Shown in pieces: positions 34,901-44,482 of a stretch of DNA of 64,000 nucleotides (position 1 is its first letter; each line of letters starts with the position of its first letter). This DNA is from Trematomus loennbergii. Taxonomy: Eukaryota > Chordata > Actinopteri > Perciformes > Nototheniidae. Below the pieces are notes generated by a model. It was not told the origin of the DNA. It did not search any database and saw only the letters and a list, made by a program, of their open reading frames with translations. Where the stretch lies: contig JAAOOA010000086.1 of assembly GCA_012861695.1 (NCBI GenBank), forward strand, positions 21,597,771-21,661,770, written 5' to 3'. The position numbers and the translations under genes were made by a program.

Positions 34901-36291
34901 TCCCTCTGAAGCTGAAAACAAGCATAACAAGTGTTATTTATGTAATACTCATAACAGAATGCATGTGATATGTAATAACATGTGTCACGTGTCCTTATCA
35001 ATTACAAAGGGTCACAGCAAATATCGACAACAGATGTGGTAATTCAGTCAAATCTCTTTTTTTTTTCCAATGTTACGCCCATAGCAGACAATGAACGGAT
35101 GCCTTTTGTCAGTCATTTGTAGGGAAATTAAACAATTAACATAAGAGAATGCGTTATTAGTCCCAGAATGTGGGGAAATGTGCAGTGTTTCATCAACAAA
35201 AATACAGAGTTAGTGCATAAGTGCCCAGATAAAAACTAAACTAAATATTGTAGACAGTCTGAATATAGAATTAAAACTATTGCACGCATGCTATGTACTT
35301 ATCAAAAAGCAAAACATAGTGATATTGATATTACAGATGAATAAACAAAAGAATTGGGAGTCTTTGTATGTGCAGTTTACTCGTATATATAATATCTACA
35401 TTATGGGTAAACTGGGAGCAGTGCTGATTAAATTATTGTACATTATTAAGCCATTCTTCAAGTAAAACATATTTGTAAAAATCTAATAGCTCCCAGACTT
35501 TAATTGCCCACTATCCCTCATATTGCATTTAGCAAAGGGAAGGAATAACAATAACACAATTACTAAGTTCAGTCATTAAAATGTAGCATTGCGTGTTACA
35601 TATAAACCGAATCAAAGAATAGGTTATATAGTATCATAAGCTATATTGTAGGATGCATCAGGCTGCCTTTATAAGCAAGTTAAGTCTACATTTACATATT
35701 TCTGCCTGAAGTTTGGCATTAATTGAATCAGAATGCCTTAATTCGTCCCACAGAGATCATTACATTGTGACAGCAGTATAGATAGAGACGAACTTAAAAA
35801 AATAACAAACTGTTAGATAAAAATCCATGCACATAGTATTTAAAATAAATAGTACACATTCAGGGAAACATTGTAGAATACTGTGTGGTAGCGGGTAGAT
35901 TGCAGTGGTATATAAAATAAATATAATTTTTTGTCAGTTAAAGGACATGTAATGTAATGTAATGCTGAGAAGTAGCAGGCAGTAGTAATACTAATATTAG
36001 CTAACATATTGCACAACACTGGTGTCATAGTTATAGTGCATAATAGTATAGTACAACCTCTATCATTTAAATGTATGAACTGCGAGTATGTACCACTGCT
36101 GTGAAAGACTCACTGTGTATTCCTGAAAGTATTCCTTATCTGAACAAAAACCTTCATGAAAACACGCTGTAATAACACTGTTATGCTATGCTAGCGGCTA
36201 TAATAGCATGCAGCTAACTGAAAACACAATGTAAATATTGTCTCTTACCTATTACAGCCCACAAAAGAACAGCTGCGATGTACAAACGCAT
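25979..36291 (-). CDS. Papain-family cysteine protease, counting factor associated protein D-like
   Basis: C1 peptidase with an extra N-terminal region. Eleven exons: 36249-36291, 34852-34911, 34670-34762, 32969-33141, 31422-31683, 30639-30834, 29994-30187, 29821-29912, 27666-27827, 26248-26437, 25979-26166. All phases agree; the total is 551 codons including stop. Order: signal peptide ([15 protein letters not shown]), a ~240-residue family-specific N-domain, an I29-like prodomain ([20 protein letters not shown]), then the mature enzyme from [11 protein letters not shown]. The catalytic Cys lies in [10 protein letters not shown], the His in [12 protein letters not shown] and the Asn in [22 protein letters not shown] and DNNCGV supply family cysteines. 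It fits the ~550-residue Dictyostelium CfaD-like group that fish keep. Secreted or lysosomal is inferred from the signal peptide. No frame breaks. Confidence 0.88.
26908..27293. mobile_element. MITE with ~18-bp terminal inverted repeats
   Basis: Ends TAAAGGTAGGGTAGGTAA and, reversed, TAAAGGTGGGGTAGGTAA. About 385 bp, no coding capacity. A second, reversed and shortened copy is nested at 46728-46997. Confidence 0.75.
27941..28372. mobile_element. hAT-type non-autonomous element, 8-bp target duplication
   Basis: Termini CAGAGGTTGCGC and GCGACCTCTG; flanked on both sides by GTCAAGAC (27933-27940, 28373-28380). 432 bp, in a protease-gene intron. Confidence 0.85.
29821..29912 (-). CDS. Protease exon carrying the catalytic cysteine
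   Basis: [20 protein letters not shown] contains the oxyanion Gln and nucleophile Cys of papain enzymes. Confidence 0.93.
30878..31381. mobile_element. MITE with imperfect TIRs (AAAGGTCCCC / AAAGGACCTA)
   Basis: Left end aaaggtccccgattatac, right end reversed aaaggacctattatgc. Contains a short G run at 31134-31144. In a protease-gene intron. Confidence 0.6.
31720..32155 (+). mobile_element. LINE 3'-end fragment with (ATT)n tail
   Basis: Ends 'gaaaagtgctataaaaataaag' type followed by ATT repeats, a standard fish LINE terminus. Confidence 0.6.
32640..32920 (+). mobile_element. LINE 3'-end fragment with (GATTGA)n tail
   Basis: 'gtacagcactttggtcaact', 'gtgctatatacataaataaa', then GATTGA repeats. 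A different family from 31720-32155. Confidence 0.6.
33180..33430. mobile_element. Family R1 element, copy 3, split by a hAT insertion
   Basis: Same motifs as 11515-11765. Its last part ('atgagcctgataattaggc') resumes at 34211, beyond the hAT element, so the hAT is the younger insertion. Confidence 0.6.
33431..34204. mobile_element. hAT-type non-autonomous element, 8-bp target duplication
   Basis: Begins TAGTGATGGG and ends CACATCACTA. Flanked by ACTCATAT at 33423-33430 and 34205-34212. 'caaagagccgttcaaaagag'-type subterminal motifs occur at both ends. A related scrap is at 22438-22500. Confidence 0.87.
36249..36291 (-). CDS. Protease exon 1 with signal peptide
   Basis: Starts at the ATG at 36289-36291 and codes a short hydrophobic leader ending at a phase 1 donor; exon 2 follows with [14 protein letters not shown]. 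Confidence 0.85.
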
Positions 36292-36401
36292 TGTTTCCAC
36301 TGTGAGATCAGAAATACAGGAGTCAGACTAAACTAAAACAAAAACCCATGACTCGCAACCTTCGTTTGTTAATAAATAACTAACTGCAAGGACCCAACGT
36401 A

Positions 36402-36493
36402 ACTGACGTCCTCTTTCAACCAATCACAGTGTTGCTTTGAAAAGTGTCCACAAATCAGACACGAGAGGTGGGGTTTATTTGCGAGTCATGTGA
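36402..36493 (-). promoter_or_regulatory. Candidate promoter elements of the protease gene
   Basis: Upstream of the ATG (36291): a CRE-like TGACGTC at 36404-36410, a CCAAT box (plus-strand orientation) at 36420-36424 and a TCATGTGA M-box at 36486-36493. The M-box is a TFEB/MITF-type site, plausible for a lysosomal hydrolase. Sequence motif only. Confidence 0.35.
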
Positions 36494-36639
36494 TTTGTGT
36501 CATATGACTTAATCTGTAGTTATACCAAAGATGTAGTTATAATCAAAAATGCTTTGTAGAAACTTTATAAACAGTCTCTGCAATGACTGTAGTTTTTAAT
36601 ATGCAAGATTTTGTATTGGTGATTTCCAGTGTTGGTTAG

Positions 36640-37060
36640 TAACCACGTACATTTACTTAAGCACAGTACTTTAGCTGAGTATTCTCAGTTTATGCTACTT
36701 TATACACTATTCCACTACATTTTAGAAGCTAATATTGTACTTTTTACTCCGTTACATTTATTTGACAGCTTTTAGTGACTAGTTCCTTTTCAGATTTAGA
36801 TTATTAGCTAAAACAAAATACAAATTGATTATTGAAAGGACTATGATATATAATTAAAGGTTAGGATATACAATATTTTGTATTAGTTCTACAGTACCTT
36901 TACCAGCTGTGATAAACACACTACCATCAATAATCATAAGTCATTTAATATATATATTTCTGAAATGGGCCATTACGCATAAGGAGTACTTTCACTCTTG
37001 GTACTTTAAGTATATTTTGATACAGTTACTTTTGTACTTTTACTTCAGTAATGCAGAATG
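36640..37060. repeat. 'tacttttactccactaca' family repeat
   Basis: Another copy of the family at 4150-4680, running into the dispersed element at 37023. Confidence 0.55.
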
Positions 37061-37690
37061 CAGGACAGTATTTTTTATAAATATGACTACTTCTTCAACC
37101 ACTGTATACATACTGTATCTGTGGAACGCTTGAGTTGAAATATAGAGTGTTGTAAAGGTTGGCTCCGAATTAATGTTATTTAATGCGGTCCATGATGTGA
37201 TGAAGATGTGAAGGAAGCCTTATCAGAGTGAGAAAGGGATGTCATTTAGGAGGTTGCCCATATATGGTCATTTAGAATGTTGGCCATGGTCCTTTAGAAT
37301 GTGCTTTGGAGTTTTGGCATTCTGGAATGCTGGAATGTTGGGACAGACTATAAGTTCCAGGCTGATCAATCTCCCCTTCATTTGGACAGGAGAGGCCAAG
37401 GAGGGTAAGAGTGTGATCACTTTGAGAGTTTTTTTAAGTAAGATGAGGATTTTTAATTATGAAGGAAACTAACAGGTTTGGTATGACAAAGCAGTGGACT
37501 ATTTACAAGATAGTGCTACATTTGGGAGGGATTTAAATTACATGGGGAGGCTGATGATTTTCTTCCTTTTTGATAACACTGTGAAATAGGCTTCTTCAGT
37601 TACGAGAAGACGATAGATTGTGAACATTTAGCCTGCAAATTTGCATGCACAAAGTATGTATTAGAGAATAGGGTTTGTTTTCTTCTGTTT
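37023..37690. repeat. Dispersed element, copy A (leader of the tandem array)
   Basis: Matches 60850-61580 closely along its whole length, including 'ctccgaattaatgttattta' and 'agaatgttggccatggtcct'. It runs without a break into the first array unit. Confidence 0.8.
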
Positions 37691-40600
37691 CTTTAACTAT
37701 TCTCTGCCAGATAGTTCATTAAGAAAACAGAAATCATTGGCGGATGTTGCATTCTTGAGACGTGACCATCTCTACTCACAAAATGTGAGACAGGGAATTT
37801 ATAATGTGCCAACGTTTGCACATAGTAAGTTTTGGAGAATAGGGTTTGTTTTCTTCTGTTTCTTTACCTATTCTCTACCAGGTAAGACATTAAGAAAACG
37901 GGAAAGTCCTATGCGGATGTGACTTTGGCTCACATGCCGATGTGTCCTTGAGCAAGACACTTTAGCACAAATCGCTCCCGTAGCATGTCTACGGTATTGA
38001 AGTGTTTGTAATGTAATATATATATTTGAGTTTTCTTCTGTTTCTCTACCTATTCTCTGGCAGATAGTTCATTAAGAAAACAGAAATCATTGGCGGATGT
38101 TGCATTCTTGAGACGTGACCATCTCTACTCACAAAATGTGAGACAGGGAATTTATAATGTGCCAACGTTTGCACATAGTAAGTTTTGGAGAATAGGGTTT
38201 GTTTTCTTCTGTTTCTTTACCTATTCTCTACCAGGTAAGACATTAAGAAAACGGGAAAGTCCTATGCGGATGTGACTTTGGCTCACATGCCGATGTGTCC
38301 TTGAGCAAGACACTTTAGCACAAATCGCTCCCGTAGCCATGTCTACGGTATTGAAGTGTTTGTAATGTAATATATATATTTGAGTTTTCTTCTGTTTCTC
38401 TACCTATTCTCTGGCAGATAGTTCATTAAGAAAACAGAAATCATTGGCGGATGTTGCATTCTTGAGACGTGACCATCTCTACTCACAAAATGTGAGACAG
38501 GGAATTTATAATGTGCCAACGTTTGCACATAGTAAGTTTTGGAGAATAGGGTTTGTTTTCTTCTGTTTCTTTACCTATTCTCTACCAGGTAAGACATTAA
38601 GAAAACGGGAAAGTCCTATGCGGATGTGACTTTGGCTCACATGCCGATGTGTCCTTGAGCAAGACACTTTAGCACAAATCGCTCCCGTAGCCATGTCTAC
38701 GGTATTGAAGTGTTTGTAATGTAATATATATATATTTGAGTTTTCTTCTGTTTCTCTACCTATTCTCTGGCAGATAGTTCATTAAGAAAACAGAAATCAT
38801 TGGCGGATGTTGCATTCTTGAGACGTGACCATCTCTACTCACAAAATGTGAGACAGGGAATTTATAATGTGCCAACGTTTGCACATAGTAAGTGTTGGAG
38901 AATAGGGTTTGTTTTCTTCTGTTTCTTTACCTATTCTCTACCAGGTAAGACATTAAGAAAACGGGAAAGTCCTATGCGGATGTGACTTTGGCTCACATGC
39001 CGATGTGTCCTTGAGCAAGACACTTTAGCACAAATCGCTCCCGTAGCCATGTCTACGGTATTGAAGTGTTTGTAATGTAATATATATATATTTGAGTTTT
39101 CTTCTGTTTCTCTACCTATTCTCTGGCAGATAGTTCATTAAGAAACAGAAATCATTGGCGGATGTTGCATTCTTGAGACGTGACCATCTCTACTCACAAA
39201 ATGTGAGACAGGGAATTTATAATGTGCCAACGTTTGCACATAGTAAGTTTGGAGAATAGGGTTTGTTTTCTTCTGTTTCTTTACCTATTCTCTACCAGGT
39301 AAGACATTAAGAAAACGGGAAAGTCCTATGCGGATGTGACTTTGGCTCACATGCCGATGTGTCCTTGAGCAAGACACTTTAGCACAAATCGCTCCCGTAG
39401 CCATGTCTACGGTATTGAAGTGTTTGTAATGTAATATATATATATTTGAGTTTTCTTCTGTTTCTCTACCTATTCTCTGGCAGATAGTTCATTAAGAAAA
39501 CAGAAATCATTGCGGATGTTGCATTCTTGAGACGTGACCATCTCTACTCACAAAATGTGAGACAGGGAATTTATAATGTGCCAACGTTTGCACATAGTAA
39601 GTTTTGGAGAATAGGGTTTGTTTTCTTCTGTTTCTTTACCTATTCTCTACCAGGTAAGACATTAAGAAAACGGGAAAGTCCTATGCGGATGTGACTTTGG
39701 CTCACATGCCGATGTGTCCTTGAGCAAGACACTTTAGCACAAATCGCTCCCGTAGCCATGTCTACGGTATTGAAGTGTTTGTAATGTAATATATATATAT
39801 TGAGTTTTCTTCTGTTTCTCTACCTATTCTCTGGCAGATAGTTCATTAAGAAAACAGAAATCATTGGCGGATGTTGCATTCTTGAGACGTGACCATCTCT
39901 ACTCACAAAATGTGAGACAGGGAATTTATAATGTGCCAACGTTTGCACATAGTAAGTTTTGGAGAATAGGGTTTGTTTTCTTCTGTTTCTTTACCTATTC
40001 TCTACCAGGTAAGACATTAAGAAAACGGGAAAGTCCTATGCGGATGTGACTTTGGCTCACATGCCGATGTGTCCTTGAGCAAGACACTTTAGCACAAATC
40101 GCTCCCGTAGCCATGTCTACGGTATTGAAGTGTTTGTAATGTAATATATATATATTTGAGTTTTCTTCTGTTTCTCTACCTATTCTCTGGCAGATAGTTC
40201 ATTAAGAAAACAGAAATCATTGGCGGATGTTGCATTCTTGAGACGTGACCATCTCTACTCACAAAATGTGAGACAGGGAATTTATAATGTGCCAACGTTG
40301 CACATAGTAAGTTTTGGAGAATAGGGTTTGTTTTCTTCTGTTTCTTTACCTATTCTCACCAGGTAAGACATTAAGAAAACGGGAAAGTCCTATGCGGATG
40401 TGACTTTGGCTCACATGCCGATGTGTCCTTGAGCAAGACACTTTAGCACAAATCGCTCCCGTAGCCATGTCTACGGTATTGAAGTGTTTGTAATGTAATA
40501 TATATATATTTGAGTTTTCTTCTGTTTCTCTACCTATTCTCTGGCAGATAGTTCATTAAGAAAACAGAAATCATTGGCGGATGTTGCATTCTTGAGACGT

Positions 40601-42250
40601 GACCATCTCTACTCACAAAATGTGAGACAGGGAATTTATAATGTGCCAACGTTTGCACATAGTAAGTTTTGGAGAATAGGGTTTGTTTTCTTCTGTTTCT
40701 TTACCTATTCTCTACCAGGTAAGACATTAAAAAAACGGGAAAGTCCTATGCGGATGTGACTTTGGCTCACATGCCGATGTGTCCTTGAGCAAGACACTTT
40801 AGCACAAATCGCTCCCGTAGCCATGTCTACGGTATTGAAGTGTTTGTAATGTAATATATATATATTTGAGTTTTCTTCTGTTTCTCTACCTATTCTCTGG
40901 CAGATAGTTCATTAAGAAAACAGAAATCATTGGCGGATGTTGCATTCTTGAGACGTGACCATCTCTACTCACAAAATGTGAGACAGGGAATTTATAATGT
41001 GCCAACGTTTGCACATAGTAAGTTTGGAGAATAGGGTTTGTTTTCTTCTGTTTCTTTACCTATTCTCTACCAGGTAAGACATTAAGAAAACGGGAAAGTC
41101 CTATGCGGATGTGACTTTGGCTCACATGCCGATGTGTCCTTGAGCAAGACACTTTAGCACAAATCGCTCCCGTAGCCATGTCTACGGTATTGAAGTGTTG
41201 TAATGTAATATATATATATTTGAGTTTTCTTCTGTTTCTCTACCTATTCTCTGGCAGATAGTTCATTAAGAAAACAGAAATCATTGGCGGATGTTGCATT
41301 CTTGAGACGTGACCATCTCTACTCACAAAATGTGAGACAGGGAATTTATAATGTGCCAACGTTTGCACATAGTAAGTTTTGGAGAATAGGGTTTGTTTTC
41401 TTCTGTTTCTTTACCTATTCTCTACCAGGTAAGACATTAAGAAAACGGGAAAGTCCTATGCGGATGTGACTTTGGCTCACATGCCGATGTCCTTGAGCAA
41501 GACACTTTAGCACAAATCGCTCCCGTAGCCATGTCTACGGTATTGAAGTGTTTGTAATGTATATATATATATTTGAGTTTTCTTCTGTTTCTCTACCTAT
41601 TCTCTGGCAGATAGTTCATTAGAAAACAGAAATCATTGGCGGATGTTGCATTCTTGAGACGTGACCATCTCTACTCACAAAATGTGAGACAGGGAATTTA
41701 TAATGTGCCAACGTTGCACATAGTAAGTTTGGAGAATAGGGTTTGTTTTCTTCTGTTCTTTACCTATTCTCTACCAGGTAAGAATTAAGAAACGGGAAAG
41801 TCCTATGCGGATGTGACTTTGGCTCACATGCCGATGTGTCCTTGAGCAAGACACTTTAGCACAAATCGCTCCCGTAGCATGTCTACGGTATTGAAGTGTT
41901 GTAATGTAATATATATATTTGAGTTTTCTTCTGTTTTCTCTACCTATTCTCTGGCAGATAGTTCATTAAGAAAACAGAAATCATTGGCGGATGTTGCATT
42001 GAGAGTGACCATCTCTACTCACAAAATGTGAGACAGGGAATTTATAATGTGCCAACGTTTGCACATAGTAAGTGTTGGAGAATAGGTTTGTTTTCTTCTG
42101 TTTCTTTACCTATTCTCTACCAGGTAAGACATTAAGAAAACGGGAAAGTCCTATGCGGATGTGACTTTGGCTCACATGCCGATGTGTCCTTGAGCAAGAC
42201 ACTTTAGCACAAATCGCTCCCGTAGGCATGTCTACGGTATTGAAGTGTTT
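37690..42250 (+). repeat. Tandem array, 13 units of ~355 bp
   Basis: The marker gcggatgttgcat recurs at about 37740, 38093, 38447, 38803, 39158, 39512, 39867, 40222, 40577, 40932, 41287, 41640 and 41988. Units differ by rare single-base indels; the last two are the most diverged. Each unit holds two related halves (ttctgtttct..ctattctct..cag..attaagaaaac), a run of TA dinucleotides and a piece of the SINE-like core (tgtccttgagcaagacact). A 61-codon frame repeats with the unit but has no known motif. Each unit also holds CTACCAG|GTAAG (TCACCAG in unit 8). Not CRISPR and not coding. Confidence 0.97.
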
Positions 42251-42300
42251 GTCAGTCGCTTTGCATAAAAGCGTCAGGTAAATTACATGTAATGTAATTT
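42250..42300 (+). mobile_element. SINE-like tail present only after the last array unit
   Basis: The last unit continues into 'gtcagtcgctttgcataaaa' and 'cgtcaggtaaattacatg', the tail that the other twelve units lack. A degraded half unit follows at about 42300-42450. Confidence 0.7.
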
Positions 42301-42449
42301 GGAAGAAGACCCAGAAGACTCACAATGACCATTTCCTCTCACACGGACGTTAACACAGTATGATAAGTATTGGAGAATAAGGTTTTCCCCTGTTTCAACT
42401 ACTTATTCTCAGTTACTAAGAAAACAGAAATGGTTGGCGGATGTGTCTC

Positions 42450-44482
42450 AGGTGGTCAACATGTCAAAGTGTTTTTTGTTTTGCAAAAGTAAATCGAAAT
42501 GTCACGTTTGTTGTTCATGTCTCTGTTTTCTATCTATCCTATATTTGACCTTTCTCTCACTATTTTCCAGATCTTATTCCTATCTTTGCTGGACCTCGAT
42601 GCGTTCTGGAGACGTCTCGGTTGGCTGAGGTTTCTCCACTTTTTTCCTGTTAAAGGGTTTTGTGGAGTTTTTCCTTCTGCAACTTTTTAGATATTTTTGT
42701 ACAATTTTGAAATACAATTCAAATATAAAATTCAAATTCTTTGTCTTTCTTTACTTTTAAATGTGTGTGTGTTCATTTTTCAACACTGTATACTGTATTT
42801 AACTTATGAAGTTGGAAAAACACAATTTGGTTGCCAGTTAATTGAAACTACTGCTAAAAGTCTTGGAACTGGAGTTTATACACATACCGCAAACTTGGCA
42901 CTAGATGTCAGTATTTTACAGCACATTGTCAAGTTATTGCCTCATTGAGCTTTACTCGTGCATAGATATGGAAATCACACATGCAGCATGATTAAAAGGC
43001 TGCATGCTCTCAGCAGCGTGTGCAGACATGCGGAGTGAAATAAGTTGTGCTGTCTCAGGGATCCCATTTACATGTTTTAAGTGTGTGCTCCAGAAGGGAA
43101 AGCATAGAAGAAGAACGACACTTCGATCTTTTTTCACTCAATGTTTTTCATATTTTATTGCAGAGTGCTTATACACAGCATTTCAAGTGAAAGTGTAACC
43201 AGGGTTTCATGTTCAGCTCACCACATTATATCTATGCAGCGATGTTTCCCTGTGTTTTCCGTTGTACCATGAGAGGAGCAGATGGTTCAGCAGAGACGTT
43301 TTATTATTATCCACAAACTTTTCAAGTTCATATAAAGTACAATGCTCATAGTTCAGAGTGAATGCTGAACCCTGCTCTCGTCTCAGCACACAGCATCTCC
43401 TTGAAAACATATTTCAGCTTTGACCACATCTTTCATTTATTTTATAACAATTCACAGAATAGCCTCTTTTCTCTCAGACTATAATATAAGTTTCTACAGA
43501 AATTACAAAAATATTACATCAAATGAACCGCACTAATCATGCACACTGTAGTCTACAGTACTCAGTACCTGGCAGCTGAAAAGGGCATTTACACATTTTT
43601 GCAGAACTTCCTGCATGTCCTTCAAAATAGATTACAATTTTAAAAATGTCTTTATCTTTTGTCTTTTTACATTTTACAAACAGTTCCTCTGAGATAAATA
43701 CTTCCTTTGTCTGTTTTGTATGAGTCATTCATTTCAGCATTAGATGTTGTCGAGTAAAGTGCAAGATGTCCGAGCTTTGCAAATAAATATTTTTGCCAAA
43801 ATAAAAAAAGTGAAATGTAACGAACAGTTGTACTCGATATAACCGCACCTGTGAATGTGACCTTTGTGAGTTATCTGAGAAGTAGGAGGTGACTGTAACA
43901 ACATGGAGGGATGGCTAAAAGCACAGTACCGTCCCTTTGAAATGAAAGGCACATCACATCGGATAGAAAACCTTTCTCATTCCTACTCAACACAAACGTG
44001 TCAAACGTGCAGCTGCAGAAGCATTCGCCTCTTTGTTTGAGGATCTCCTGGGATTCTTTGAAACTGGATTAGAGAGCAAATCAAACTTTGTCATCCTAAA
44101 CAACTGAAATTCACAGCTTAAATAAATGAAAAATAGTGACGTCACAGATGCAAAAACTCACAAGCAAAACGTTTCCCTTAGTACTAACGCGAAAATGTTT
44201 CCATTCAGTGTAGACGCAGCGGCACTGAATTTAAATGTCCTTTTCCTTGTCAAGTTAAATACATCAGTTGCATTAAAAAACTAAACGCTATCACGGCTGC
44301 AGCTTCATCACTCAGACACATCAGGCAACATTAGCAGCTGGCAAAAACCTAACAGGGGTCTGTGACTGGTGGAATACAACTCTGTAAAGTGAGGCGAAGG
44401 CAGGCGGCGGACAGAGATGTGGATTTGAATGATTGTCGCGGTGTTTCCACGGAAATGACGACAGGCGGCGGGAAGATCCCAT
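42450..44482. other. Probable fhod3 3' flank/3' UTR; nothing else seen
   Basis: No protein motif or splice pattern on either strand. Minus-strand AATAAA occurs around 43300 and 43437, so part of this may be fhod3 3' UTR. Confidence 0.4.

Noticed and set aside
37737..41469. Repeated 61-codon frame (MADVAFLRRDHL...) in the array
   Set aside because: Conserved only because the units are recent DNA copies; indels in other units break it and it has no known motif.
37690..42250. CRISPR array
   Set aside because: Units are ~355 bp and identical throughout, without unique spacers, and this is a vertebrate genome.
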